This document shows, in pieces, positions 33,870 through 45,862 of a DNA stretch of 64,000 bases. The translations under genes were made by a program, and so were the position numbers. How positions within the stretch are numbered: position 1 is the first letter of the stretch; every line of letters starts with the position of its first letter. This DNA is from Henricia sp. BOLD:AAB3569 (Eukaryota > Echinodermata > Asteroidea > Spinulosida > Echinasteridae). The stretch lies in assembly GCA_037783545.1 (NCBI GenBank), contig JBBELK010000822.1, positions 992,001-1,056,000 on the forward strand, written 5' to 3'. The notes beneath the pieces were generated by a model. That model was given only the letters and a program-made list of their open reading frames with translations. It did no database searches and had not been told where the DNA came from.

Positions 33870-34205
33870 GTCTCCTTCTGCTCGAGTCCCAAGTCAAGTC
33901 AAGTCAAGTCAGGCATATTGGTCAAGTTTGCTCGTTAAGTCGAGTAGTCACGACAATAAATTTGTCAAACTAATTTCAAATTGAGTCTTAACAATGGAAC
34001 TCACATGCTTTTAGCCAAGGTTTCTTTAGTGCTGAAATTCGGTCCCCAAAATGACAAAAAATGCATAAAAAAATATTTTATTTTTGGCTGAATCAAATAA
34101 AAAAATCTGACTCATGTCAAGTCTTTTGAGGTTTGAGTCTCAAGTCGAGCCATATCATTTGGGGTTGGAGTCTCGAGTCAACTAGAGTCTAAGTCTCGAG
34201 ATCGC
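33870..34205. repeat. CAAGTC/GAGTCT-rich inverted element
   Basis: CTCGAGTCCCAAGTCAAGTC at the left and AGAGTCTAAGTCTCGAGATC at the right; AGTCAAGTC units repeat between. Non-coding. Confidence 0.55.
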
Positions 34206-35194
34206 CTGCACAAAATAAGGCAAATTTTAGCAATCATGTTCAGGATCAACATTTAAACGGCATGAGGAAATATGCTTGTAACACTGTTGTAATTCAGATA
34301 TTTAGTTGGTTTTATACTGCGGTATTCCTTTTTAAACAAAAAATGCTCTACATTAAACATTTTTTACATGTTGTATTGCTTAAAATGCCTCCCGAAGAGA
34401 TTGTAGGTTTAAAAATTTGTCACAATTTGTATATATGTATACCCAGCACGATTTGGGACCTATGACTCAACACGCTCTCTTGGATGTTTCAGACACAATA
34501 GGGGGACAATGGTAGGGGAGTAGGGGGAGTACCCTTGGCCCCATATCGTGCTGCATATGAATTTGTAGGCACAAAATGGGTATAAAAAAACGCCCTCATT
34601 TTTGCAGCTTGTGAATCTACCTAATATAGTACAAGAAAAAGGAAATCAAACAAAGATCATGGCAAATTGTAGCAAATTTAACAAATCCTACGAGACAATT
34701 CAATTGTACCTGTATTTTTATGTTAGTAAATTCTACTTTTAAAATTTTTAGATACCTCAGTGAAACAGAGTGAAATATATATTTTTGTAATCTGGCTAAT
34801 TAACCTAGGAAGGACTGGGGGGCTCTTCAGAGGCCCCAGAGACATAAAGTCTTGGAAAAAAATATTGGACCACCTATGTCTTGAATTATTCAACAAAATC
34901 CCTCAGCAACCAGGCTTATGTTTATGATATTTGGTCCTAGACAACAGTCATTAGCTCAGGAGGCTTACAAGGCATCAAATATGTAAGACATGCCTTAAAC
35001 AATTCTTACATACTTATTTTTGTTGTCCATGCAGGTTGTAGGTGGTCCAATAATTTTTTCCCAAGGCTGTGTGTTGGAGCTAGGATGTTGCAAAGTACTC
35101 AAATTGTGCTCTAATCACCGTAGGAAAATATCATGCTGTCCATATCATGCTGAACTCCTCTTTACGTTTTGTGGCAGTTCCTTAAATCTTGTAC

Positions 35195-35320
35195 TTGTGA
35201 ATAACTAGTCCCTGAGAATCTGCAACTCATCACAAAGGTATTGCCAAGGCGCAGATCCGCCAAGGCTTCCTGCAGTGAGTTCAAGCTGAGCTCTCGAAGT
35301 AGTCCTGCCTCAGTTGGACT
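35195..35320 (-). CDS. Candidate orphan exon, unknown product
   Basis: Between TTGTGCACAG| and |GTACAAG lies a 126-nt open stretch (42 codons, phase 0 at both ends) encoding SPTEAGLLRELSLNSLQEAL and a following ADLRLGNTFVMSCRF segment. It is leucine-rich and plausible as a helix, but I recognise no family and no neighbouring exon. It could be chance. Confidence 0.2.
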
Positions 35321-35929
35321 CTGTGCACAAATACAAGTAAAAAGGTTATTGGTATAAATTACCATACTTTGCCTTTCCTGACATATACATGCGTCACAGG
35401 AGCTAATTAACAGATGCAGTTTTTGGATGCATGTTTCTGAATTCGAGCACCTGACCAAAATAATAGAAAATTTCCCCACACACCCCTCCACCGCCCCCAA
35501 AAAGTGAATCTACGTGAATCTACCTGCTTCTGCTTACTAATTAGGGTAATATTTCCCCTTAGGTGGGGGTTTGGTCACATTTTTTCATGCCCCCAGGGTG
35601 GGGATTTTGACAAAAGAAAATCGTATTGTCTGTGCACATGGGAGCAAAACGTGCATTATTTTGCATCGCACACCCGTACCCCTGGGTGGGGATTTTGTCA
35701 CCTAGATTTTGCACCGCAGGAGTGGGATTTTGTCACTCAAAAAGTGACAATCCCCTTCTCTGAGGTGGGATAGAGCGGGGAAGTGGTTGGGGAAACAATT
35801 CATACATGTAGGCCTATGTGCATAGGGCCTACATCATGACATGTAATTGTTTTGCCCTTTCCCAATTATGACAAATACACTAAATGTTTTCCCCTAAGAC
35901 ACTATCGGGAAAACTTCAAGTTCATAGCA

Positions 35930-36015
35930 TACGTGCTCGGATCAGGTGGGATTTGAACCCACGACTTCCTGCTAACAAAGCAGATGCCTGCTTCTAGTTC
36001 ACTAGCATGCTTGCT
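35930..36015 (-). mobile_element. tRNA-derived SINE head
   Basis: Minus strand: GTCGTGGGTTCAAATCCCAC (B box and T arm) and a TCTGC-TTTGTTA-GCAGG anticodon-like arm. The D-arm side is degenerate (CTAGTGAACTAGAAGC). Probably a SINE or tRNA pseudogene. Confidence 0.5.
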
Positions 36016-36289
36016 CAAGTTTGACTTTTTGGCAGGATTACCCGAAAGAATGGAGAACTCTGGCTTCAGTCTTCAGACAATGTCATTGTCAGACCTCAGG
36101 CCTATTATTACTTATTTTATTAGGACAACAAATGAGAGATTCGTATTCCTAAATTTGGGTTTTTCATTAAATCAGCAAGTTACTGAGGTTTGATAAGTAT
36201 TAACATTTTCAAGATTTGTTTCTGCTCAACTTTTCCATTTTTACTGCATGTAAGTCTTAGTCATATGTTAACATATCAACGTACCGTGA

Positions 36290-36385
36290 AACCGGGTAGA
36301 GGCCGCCTGGCCCCGCGCCGCAGCCGGGCGCGGCCCACGACCGCCCGGCCCAGGCAGCGCTAGGCCAGCCAGGCATATGTGCCGG
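36290..36385. other. Short GC- and CpG-rich island
   Basis: About 95 bp of very GC-rich sequence (GCCCCGCGCCGCAGCCGGGC) in an AT-rich surround. No gene start nearby on either strand. Confidence 0.6.
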
Positions 36386-37037
36386 CGCAGTCCGCGTATG
36401 GTAATCTTTTCTAATTACCTGTTGAAGATTCAATTCAGGTGATGTTATAACCATGTCATGTACCCCCAGATTCTTTCACCATCTCAACCATCTGCGAATG
36501 TCAGTAAATTATCAACCGATATGTCAGAATGTTGTATTATTTATGTACCAGCAGACGACACGACTCGCAAATATACATCCTCTAGAAGATTTCTAATGAA
36601 TATTCATTACAACGTAAGGCTTCCTGTGACTTCGACCAATCATATCGTTACGTCCTGTTTTGGACTTAAAGGAACACGTTGCCTTCAGATTTCACGAAAT
36701 CTCACGTTTGAGGGTGTTCCTTATACTTATTAAGAGTTGTTCTTGCAATAAAACACATTTAATGTGTTATAATTAGTGAATGGTAATTAAAAAAAAAAAA
36801 CACTGACCTCTGACCCCCACTACATGTCCTGCGAAATGTATACGTATTTCAAGCCGTCAATACGATCGTCCGGGTAGTGGGCAAAATGCAGCGACGAACA
36901 GGAGTTAGGCTGGCGCCGTAGCCAGTGGTCAGGTAAACCTATCAGATGAACGCAAGGTACCATACCATTCTCCGCCTCCCGAGACATGTGTGAAATGTAA
37001 ACACACACACACACTTACACCGACTGGCTGTCAAAAA

Positions 37038-37102
37038 ATGGATCGTCAAGAGAACACAGCAGACGCGTCAAAAAAGAAAAAACGAAAACCTCCCCAATCA
37101 GG
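37038..37102 (+). CDS. Candidate first exon inside the T2-E element
   Basis: ATG opens 21 codons with a basic KKKKRK cluster that could act as a nuclear signal, then a strong donor CAGG|GTAAGA. No later exon is recognisable before 37505. Could be a remnant of the element's own gene, a captured host exon, or chance. Confidence 0.25.
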
Positions 37103-37284
37103 GTAAGAATATTGTCATGGGACAAACCGATAGAAAGGACTTGGATGATTTATACCCAATGGTTATTGTAGACACGAATTAAAAAAACAGGCACATCACA
37201 CGCAACGGAGGAAGGAAAAATAATTTCTTTCTCCAGGCAGAAGTATTTCAACAGCTGCGACTGGAAATAAGACAAATATAATTT

Positions 37285-37332
37285 CTCCGCCATTTATGGG
37301 AGTCAAGATTTTGACTCCCATAAATGGCGGAG
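37285..37332. repeat. Perfect palindrome, 22-bp arms, 4-nt loop
   Basis: CTCCGCCATTTATGGGAGTC at the left, exact inverse at the right, loop GATT. Confidence 0.95.
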
Positions 37333-37524
37333 CGTGCTGCTTCGAGAAATTACGCAAAATTGAAGCATTTCTAAGGCACGTTTGTGTGGATCATTATATT
37401 CTACTTTTTAAACATCTTTCAGATCGTGCTCATTATACTTCAAACGCTTGTAATAGCCCAAAAACGCCCAATAAAGCGCAACCCGAAGGCAACGTGTTCC
37501 TTTAATTCCCATGTGTACAACTGG

Positions 37525-37755
37525 CGTGCAGAAGTCCCAAGTCCGAGATCCTGAACCGAAATAGACTAGTTCCCTGTCCATACATTTCAAAAATCGGAAA
37601 CGGAAAACAAAACAGGATCTCGGACTTGGAACCAAGTCTACAGTCCATCGTGTCCGCATAGCGATAACACAGTCAGCAGCGAAAGTTAGGAACTCTTGAC
37701 CTTTGACATTACCCACAATCCTTTGCGCGCATCGAAATGCCGAACTCGCTTATTT
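37525..37755. repeat. Inverted copies of 32575-32710 and 30040-30120 joined
   Basis: 37525-37650 is the reverse of 32575-32710. 37685-37755 is the reverse of the segment just before the SAP fragment (ACCTTTGACATTACCCACAA). The two pieces lie 2.5 kb apart in the other locus. Confidence 0.7.
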
Positions 37756-38094
37756 GAAAGGGTTATTACATATTTGACCAATACAAATTGAATATATTAA
37801 CCTTAAAATATTAAATATGCCCATTTTAATATACATGTAGGCTAGCATCAAAACGAAAATTCAAACCTTGTCTGCATCACCCAGTGATCGAGCTCCATAA
37901 TGTACTATGCTGTTGCAATCCCGTAACTATAGCGACTGACAGCCACTGCGTAGTTTTAAATCCGTAGCATCACCATAAATACACACGCAGCGGCACGCAC
38001 GTTAGTCTGGGCCGGCCCTAGACTGGTTCCCTTGTCCACATATTTACTTCCCCTCCGTCGTATATGAGGACAGGTACACGCCTATGGCGTGTGG

Positions 38095-38375
38095 AACGTT
38101 GCACTATTCGATAATGCACAAATATATGTGCGATGTTCGACATATATGTGCGATGTTTGACATATATGTGTGATGTTTGATATATATGTGCGATGTTTTT
38201 TCATATGTATGCGATGTTGAAAATATATATGCAATAATTTGACATATATATGCAATGTTTTTTTCATATGTATGCGATGTTAAAAATATATGTGCAATAA
38301 TTTGACATATATATGCAATGTTAAAAATATATGTGCGATATTTCGACATATATGTGCGATATTTCAATGTGTGGG
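38095..38375. repeat. CATATATGTGCGATGTT array, left arm
   Basis: About 14 variable units of roughly 20 bp (CATATATGTGCGATGTTTGA and relatives). The inverse array is at 40815-41065. Open frames in it are artefacts of the repeat. Confidence 0.85.
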
Positions 38376-38682
38376 GTCGCGGTGTTCGTGATATGTGGGC
38401 ATGATCCTTCATAGATTGGTTCGCTTATTGCGAAAGTGTAGAATATGTGGACGGGAACCAGTCTATTCTCCTGTGTGGAATATGTGGACGGGAACCAGTC
38501 TAGATATCTTTCAATGTATGTGCTAGACTGGTTCCCGCTCCACATATTCCACATACAACGACTGAATAATTCAGTCTAGTCAAAACATTTTGGTCCGGGT
38601 ACCAGACTGTAGTTAGGTAGCGCCCAGCTATTAATCACGTGATGTGTATCACGTGATGAGAAACACGTGCGCGATGATTTGT

Positions 38683-38734
38683 TTATATTCAGAGACGTAA
38701 AGATAAATATTTATCTCTACGTCTCTGAATAAAC
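38683..38734. repeat. Palindrome, arms of about 25 bp
   Basis: TTCAGAGACGTAAAGATAAA and its inverse meet at AAATATTT with one or two mismatches. Confidence 0.85.
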
Positions 38735-38809
38735 CGTACCACACCATAGGCTACGCGACGAATGAAGGTCAGAAATAAAGGTTATGGGGCCTGCAAGGGT
38801 GACTCGCCG

Positions 38810-39216
38810 TTAAAGGAGCGTGTTCAGTAAAACAAAATAGGTTTTGTTTGTATGTTTTAACTTAGCAATGAAAATAGCTCCCAAAAATAATATCGACGAG
38901 GAAAATAATTCAATGCAATCCCCAGTTTGGATGTGGAAGCTAGCTTTATGAAACTGCTCATGGTAGCCACAGACCTTTGTGGATGTGGAAGCAAAGAGGT
39001 TAATTACTGCACTTTTCTAAAGAACCAGATAAATTATTGTGCAAAACATCGGTCTTTTTCCGGCAATATATACGGATTGAGAACGCGAAATTTCAGAATG
39101 GTCATGAGAAAAATATGAAAAATTATATGGTATCAACATTTCAACCCCTATTGGAAAAATGGGGGGTGCGGTGAGGGGAATCTGCTCTAAAATGTGATCT
39201 GGACACGCTCCTTTAA
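38810..39216. mobile_element. T2-A MITE, divergent
   Basis: TTAAAGGAGCGTGTTCAG at the left, CTGGACACGCTCCTTTAA at the right. Confidence 0.75.
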
Positions 39217-39555
39217 GGGAGCGCCAGATCACATTTTTGAGCCACCCATTTTTCCCATGGAAGTTGAGATCTTGATATCTTATTGTCTGTCAAATTTTTC
39301 TCGTTACCATAAAGAAATTTCACGTTCTCATTCCGTATATATTTTAAGGATATCGCCGGAAATTTAATAGACTGATGTTTTGCAAAATAATTTATATCTG
39401 GTTCCATAGAACAGTGCAGTAATTCACCTTTTTGCTTCCACATCCAAACTGGGGATTGTATTTAAAAAAATTCCCCGTCGGGAGGTATTGTATGATTGCT
39501 AAGTTAAAACAGACAAACAAAACCCATTTTTTACTGAAAACGGTAAGTTTAACGG
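39213..39555 (-). mobile_element. T2-A MITE, degenerate, abutting the previous copy
   Basis: Begins at the right TTAA of the preceding copy (TTAAGGGAGCGCCAGATCAC) in inverted orientation and decays around 39550. Confidence 0.6.
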
Positions 39556-40399
39556 CAAGATCGTGCCCACATATCACGTCTCCTGTGTGGAATATGTGGA
39601 CGGGAGCCAGTCTAAAACACACGCACATATTAAAGGATAGACTGGTTCCCGTTCCCTACGAAGTATCCAGACGTAATATATTGGGACGGAAACCAGTCTA
39701 TGGCCCAACTATGGCTGTACATATTGTTATTTTTACGGCTTCCGGAAATGCTCGAAAGCTAGATGGAAAGTTAGGCACAATTTTACACACATATGCCGCG
39801 CTTTTTCAATGATTTTGTACCGTCGTTAAAGGGAAAAATTCCCCATTTTTTCCCTTTTAATCAGTGAGAACATCCTCAAATTTATTTTATAAGCGCCCCG
39901 AAAGATTTGGTCAGGGGAAAACCTCAGCCCAATTACATTTTTTAAATGATAGATCGAAAAATAGGCACAAATTCTCCACGGTGTACTGTTACACGATCGG
40001 AAACATTTTGTCTTTATTGGAAACCATGATATACCATTTTTTGCACGGGTAATTGCGGGGTTGTCTTTTAACAGATTTTATAAAACGCCAGATGAAAGAA
40101 CCAAAACGCAAAACGCAGAAATCACAACAACGAAGACAATTATCTCTATTTTTGATGGGTGATAATCTTTATTTAATTCCTTCTTGCTCTAAAACTCCTA
40201 TTTTCTATTACAAAAAGTCAAATTCACACGTTTTTCTTCTTAAGACGACAAATGTTCTTATATTGTAAGGAGATTATCTTAATTATCAGATAATCATACC
40301 AGAAACAATGCTTTTTACAATATTTCTATGTAAATCAGAAACTGGGTTTTAAAAATTACCCCTCGCGAATTTACCCGTGGCACCCCTCGCAAATCATAT

Positions 40400-40625
40400 C
40401 CAACTGTACAATGAATAGCGAACTTGGTTTATAAAAACTACAAGTGTGTGCATGTAAGGGGCCCTGATTGGCATCCCTCGCGAATCATATAGCCCACTGT
40501 ACAATGAATAGCGAACTGGGTTTATAAAAACTGTGTGCAAGGGGCGCCGATACAATGAATAGCGAACTGGGTTTATAAAAACTGTGTGCAAGGGGCGCCG
40601 ATTGGCACCCCTCGCGAATCATAAA
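40400..40625. repeat. Tandem repeat within the foldback centre
   Basis: ACAATGAATAGCGAACTGGG, TTTATAAAAACTGTGTGCAA and GGGGCGCCGAT recur three times, with CCCTCGCGAATCATA between them. Confidence 0.75.
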
Positions 40626-40814
40626 TTTAATTGGGTTGAGGTTTATTCTGACCAAATCTTTCGGGGCGCTTATAAAATAAACTTGAGGATATTCTTTACA
40701 GATTAGAAGAAAACAAATGTGCAATCTGTCCTTTTTACGATTCTACAAAATCATTTGAAAAACTTTTCATCTAGCTTTGATCATTTCCGGAAGCCGTGAA
40801 AATAGCAATTTTTA

Positions 40815-41070
40815 ACATCGCATACATATGAAAAAACATTGCATATATATGTCAAATTATTGCACATATATTTTTAACATCGCATACATATGAAAAAACA
40901 TTGCATATATATGTCAAATTATTGCACATATATTTTCAACATCGCATACATATGAACAAAACATCGAACATATATATCAAACATCGCACATATATATCAA
41001 ACATCGCACATATATGTTTAACATCGCACATATATGTCAAACATCACACATATATTTGTGCATTATCGAA
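40815..41070. repeat. ACATCGCACATATATG array, right arm
   Basis: Inverse of the array at 38095-38375. Confidence 0.85.
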
Positions 41071-41852
41071 TATTGCAACGTTTCACACGCCATACACGCC
41101 GCCATGTTTGGCATAAATATCCAGGAATTCCTGGATGTTTATGCAAATTCAAAGGACTGTGTCACGGTTTGCGCAAGCGCCAAGCAGGCGCCCAGAATAC
41201 AGTGTGTTGCGCGCCTTCGTTCGATTTGGCATCGCGCGCGCTACGCAATCAATGTCTGGGAAAATTACAGCGGCGGCAGCAGCGGTATTTTTACATCGAC
41301 AGCAGAAGATATGCCTGTAAAATTGCTGTCAGAACCAAATAAACATCCTGGTTTCGGTGGGAATCAAGGTTGAACAAATAGCTCTATATCCAACCATGTC
41401 ATTCGTATCATTCGATGGGGTTTCTGTCATGTTTTGTCGAGTTTTTTTATGCGATGAAAAACTTTTTTTGAACAAATACGGCCGCACTGTGATATTGATG
41501 TTTGGCGGCTTAAAAATACGGCAAACATAGCCATTTCAAGTAAAAAGTAATGTATCAGTACAAACCTGTGCGTTGACGAGTACACCACTGCCAAAATTAC
41601 TAAATAATTATAAGGGATGGCAAAGATTGAATAGGATATGCAAAACCAGGCGACAAAATTAACGATTGCGAAATTCACTCGTTGTTGAGCAAACTCTAAA
41701 AATAGATCATGCATATATTTAATACAACGACCAATCACGCGTGGTAATACAACGGCCAATCACCCGTGGTTATTGCTCGGCGTGTGCCTGTCCTTGTATA
41801 GCGAGAGCAGCGTAGTGCACATGGACAGGGGACCAGTCTAGGCCGGCCCTAG

Positions 41853-44800
41853 ACGGTCATTATGTGTTGGATACCCGACTGCCGCAAGAGGGCGTAATCA
41901 CGCAATAGACTCGTTCGTAGTCCTATCACCATATCGTTTTGTCAAAATGACCGTCTGGGGAAACTCGTAAAATCTCCCCCCGAAACAGGGGGGAAATTTG
42001 TGCGCATGCGTTAGTTTTGTATGCAGATACGGGTAGATTCTTCTTGACGCACGCGCACTTAAGAGCAAATAGTCTGGTACATGCACCGTACGTTCGGCGC
42101 TTATATCGTGTTGATTTGAAAATTTCTTGTTGTTTTGTAGGCGCCGTGGTTGATTTAACCGGTAATGGTACGCGTTGTTGATTTCGCCGGGTGGCTCGCG
42201 CGGGTAGGCGAAGACTCTTTGCAACGGACGGGTGGCGAAGCAACATAACCTGGCCGACGTTGGCGGTTAGGCTTCGGTCGGTCTGAAAAATACCCCGGGA
42301 AAAAATACTTAGGGAAAAATCCATCTAGACCGCACGAGTTTTGAATTTTGCATAGAGTATAAAGCCCGACTAAAAACAAAAAGGATTTTCAAAAAAATAA
42401 CAAATTATATACCGGCCCGATAAGTGAGAGCCCAACAAAATAAAATACCATAGTTTATCAGTTGAGACTTCGTACACTAAGTCAATGGCCTGGGTAGCGA
42501 CTTGGAATAAAAATTAAACATTTATATCTTGAGTTAAAACCATTTTCACACAACAGACAAGTTGCAACAGCTATCAAAGATACTTTTGTTGCAAAAATTC
42601 ATCAAGCAGTTCCTGTTTTATGCTTGTTAAAATGTGCCAAATTTACGTGCGGAATCGTCAATAAAAAAAAATAGACAGCGACTTCATAAATTGTGATGTG
42701 ATTTTGGTGATATTTTGGGGCGGAAAATCTCACCACTGCACAGGTGGATTTGCGTGATATTTTGCACAAAGTACAAAGAAAACCAGCCCCAATAGGCCTG
42801 TTCCAAAAATAAATCAGCCTGGCAGATTAAATGACAGAAACCAAAGTGCAATTTCACGCAGCAGTCTATCAAGCTTGCAAACTTCGGTTACGGATTTGAC
42901 CAAGTTGAAGTAATAGTTTCGCGACTGCACGACTGATGATGTCACGGATTTCAAAGCCCATAGCATAGGCCAAAGGATTTATATTATGACAGTGCTATTG
43001 CTGGTTTTAAGTTGACATTTTGAAAACCCACTGGGAGGGAAGGGGAATTTATGTCACGAAAAACTTTTTCTCTCTTGTCGATCCTATGTTTTTGTGCCCG
43101 CACGCGGCGAGCCGCCCGGTGTGCAGTATTTGCTTTTTGCGAGTTCCTTTCTTCCAGATTTCGTTAAGCATGGAGCTATTTGGTGTGTTATGGGATGGTA
43201 AAATGAAATGTGTATCTGTCAAATATTCCAGATTATTTCCGAAGATGTTGTTGTAGTAGATTGAATGGCACGTATCGGCATATTTTCCGAAGATTTCTGA
43301 GCCATGGAGATTTAGGCCAATAAACTGTTCAACACACGATCAAGCTACGGCAACAAACAGTGTTCTAATTTCACCCGGTTTTTTTTCATTCCAAAAAAAT
43401 GTACAGCTTGAAAGATTATTTTTCCGAACCGGCGGGTTTTAAACTGGCGAATAGGTTCAACTGTGGCCTCGATTATCTGTGGAACAGTACCTATCATTTG
43501 CAATGTCCTATACAATTGTATTTCCAACAAAATCTCTAAATTGCCGTGTAGAAATCGTAAGGTTTGCCGAGGGCATTACGATTTTTCCAGCCCGCGGCTT
43601 CCCCGTGCAGTCATGCCACGATGTGAGGACACGGGGGACTAGACATCGTGCATACATGCATAGTAAGCAGGCGACAGTGTGCTCTGCATAATATTATGCA
43701 TAACAGGTGCGCGCGCACGGCGCTGTCACTACGAGATTCCCTAGACGTTGTTATTGACTGTCTCGCGGCGATCGGTTTTCGGGACGGACGTTCAAAACGA
43801 AACAATAACAACGTCTAGGGCCTAGACTACACGCACGTACGTGCACGCGACGTCAATTCAAATTCTCGAAACAATGACGAAGTGTACCCGACGATTAACG
43901 GTAACGTCCGGACGACCGGACGTGCATTCGGGTAACTTCGGGAACCTTCGGAAAAGGAGGAATTCCTCCTTTTTCGAAACATGTATACTGGCTGTTGCCG
44001 GACCTTAAATTCAGTCTAGTCAATTTTTGGTCCGGGTACCAGACTATGCTACTACCCAGTTCACTGCATGTATAATGACAACCGCGTGGTGGCGCTACAC
44101 GTCCACACCATAGTCGGCAGGGATATGGTCTTTCATTTTACAACGTTACAATTTCCATTTTATCTACAATTTAACGTGTGTATAGTTTTTTTTCAGATAC
44201 ACCCTGTAGTATTTGATCTAAAAAAATCATGTACATGTATGTTCATTATAATTTAAGTGCATTTTCTTTACTTGAGTAAATTTGATGCTATTTTGTGATT
44301 TTGGATTCTACTTTTGGATTCCAGGCAAAAACTTGACATCAATCTGATATAATTTTAAAAATGTAAACCGGGCGATGAAACATGAGAAACTTTCTTTGGA
44401 AATAACAAGCGGAATAAACAAAAAATAATAAAACTTTACTATATAATGTTCGAAAAAAAGGAACGCAAATTTTTACTAAACTCTCACCAATAGATCGAGG
44501 ATACTGAGATGTGTAACGCGTTTTATTGGTCAATAACGTACATGCCCACTCCGTGTAACAAGGCTGACTGCACCAGCCCTTGTAAGAGCCATTTATGCAT
44601 GGTGCGCGCAGGCTGCAATGAAGTGCCTCCCTGCATGGGTTCTGCACTTAGAGGGCTGTTTTTGAGATATGTGACTCCAGAGGTTAGCACATCCCGTGCA
44701 TGTTTTATCAGGTTGATAATCAAACAAACTTGGTTTTCGGAGAAACCCTAACTACGGGATTTTCCTAGAAACAGGACATGTCGCATTTCATTGCTGCGGG

Positions 44801-44900
44801 AATCACTTTGTTCGAACTTGGACTTGGACAGAATTACTGAAGTGGAACTGTCCTGAACGCGATTCCAAAGTGATTGGTCGATCAGTGCCTTAATATTCAC
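41853..44900. other. Intergenic; only repeat pieces
   Basis: A palindromic block near 43730-43820 (CTAGACGTTGTTATTG and its inverse). A segment at 44015-44045 shared with 38570 (GGTCCGGGTACCAGACT). Dispersed repeat R copy 2 at 44490-44890. No gene supported. Confidence 0.5.
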
Positions 44901-44929
44901 AAGTTTACCTTTATTCGGATCATGTATCA

Positions 44930-45185
44930 TTATAGGTTTCACAAACCATTATATGTTAGAGCACAAACCATTTACTGTACGTTTTCAGCTCTGTATAGCT
45001 TTAGGTAAATTTAAGTAAGGTGTCATTAAGAAAATTCTTCCCTAAAGGTTTCACAAACCATTATAATTGTTTACATTGGTAAATAGGGAAGAATTTCTTT
45101 AATAATGACACCTAACTTAATTTTACCTTTATAGGTTTCACAAACCATTATAGGTTTCACAAACCCTAACCCTAAACCCTCCATA
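44930..45185. repeat. GGTTTCACAAACCATTATA repeats with hairpin
   Basis: The 19-bp motif occurs at about 44935, 45049 and 45133, with a partial fourth copy at 45151. Between them TAAGGTGTCATTAAGAAAAT pairs with its inverse at about 45085-45120. Confidence 0.75.
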
Positions 45186-45216
45186 GGATTTGCACGGGTT
45201 AAGGAATCGTGGACCT

Positions 45217-45540
45217 GTTGTTGTTGTTGTTGTTGTTGTTTAATTTATGGAATCTTCGGCAACTAAGGCCCTTTATGCCATCAACTATACGGTTTTAGCT
45301 TTAACTATACTTTATTATCAACTTGAGATGACGAAGAAGGAGTTGCAGTTTTAGAAGTGGGAGGAAAACCCCCAGAGAAATGCCCCAGGGGAAAACCCAC
45401 GCAGTCAAGTAGGGACTGCAAACCCAATCCACATACACGCCCCGGATTCGAACCCGGGACCCCAGAGGTGAAAGGCGAGGAAAGAACCCGTACGCCAACC
45501 CGACCGCCCTCGTGGAGTAAATAGTGTCCCTCTTTTGTTC
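45217..45540 (-). mobile_element. tRNA-derived SINE, full length, minus
   Basis: B box GGGTTCGAATCCGGGG on the minus strand (about 45441-45456), body with GGGTTTGCAGTCCCTAC and GCGTGGGTTTTCCCC, and an (AAC)n tail seen as (TTG)n at 45218-45240. Faces its twin at 45588. Confidence 0.75.
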
Positions 45541-45587
45541 CCGTCCACGATTTGAATGCGTATAAAAACGCACCTCCACACCACAAC

Positions 45588-45862
45588 AGCGGAGGGCGGT
45601 TCTTTCCTCGCCTTTCACCTCTGGCGTCCCGGGTTCGAATCTGGGTCGTGTATGTGGATTGGGTTTGCAGTCCCTACTTGACCGCGTGGGTTTTCCCCTG
45701 GGGATTCTCCCACTTCTAAAACTGCAACTCCTTCATCTCAAGTTGATAATAAAGTATAGTTAAAGCTAAAACCGTATAGTTGATGGCATAAAGGGCCTTA
45801 GTTGCCGAAGATGCCATAAAATTAACAACAATAAATAAAAAAAAAAAAACAACAGCGGACAC
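45588..45862 (+). mobile_element. tRNA-derived SINE, plus, twin of 45217-45540
   Basis: Same body in the other orientation (CGGGTTCGAATCTGGG at 45630-45645) and an A-rich tail with AACAAC. The tRNA-like heads face each other across about 50 bp. Confidence 0.75.

Larger units (their letters stand above)
36666..37505. mobile_element. T2-E TTAA element, 840 bp
   Basis: TTAAAGGAACACGTTGCCTT at the left and the inverse GAAGGCAACGTGTTCC-TTTAA at the right. Contains a short exon-like sequence (37038-37102) and a perfect 22-bp-arm palindrome (37285-37332). Confidence 0.7.
38005..41850. mobile_element. Composite foldback element of about 3.9 kb
   Basis: Four nested inverted pairs: 38009-38043 with 41818-41852 (GGCCGGCCCTAGAC), 38090-38370 with 40815-41095, 39712-39770 with 40765-40805, and 39858-39945 with 40618-40700. 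The left half carries about 1.3 kb extra (38371-39711), including two T2-A copies. No transposase recognised. Confidence 0.65.

Noticed and set aside
38104..38412. 102-codon ORF in the CATATATGTGCGATGTT array
   Set aside because: Repeated peptide from a tandem array; no biological frame.
45150..45185. Telomere-like CCCTAACCCTAAACCC
   Set aside because: Only about two and a half units next to a GGTTTCACAAACC repeat; too short and explained by that repeat's end.
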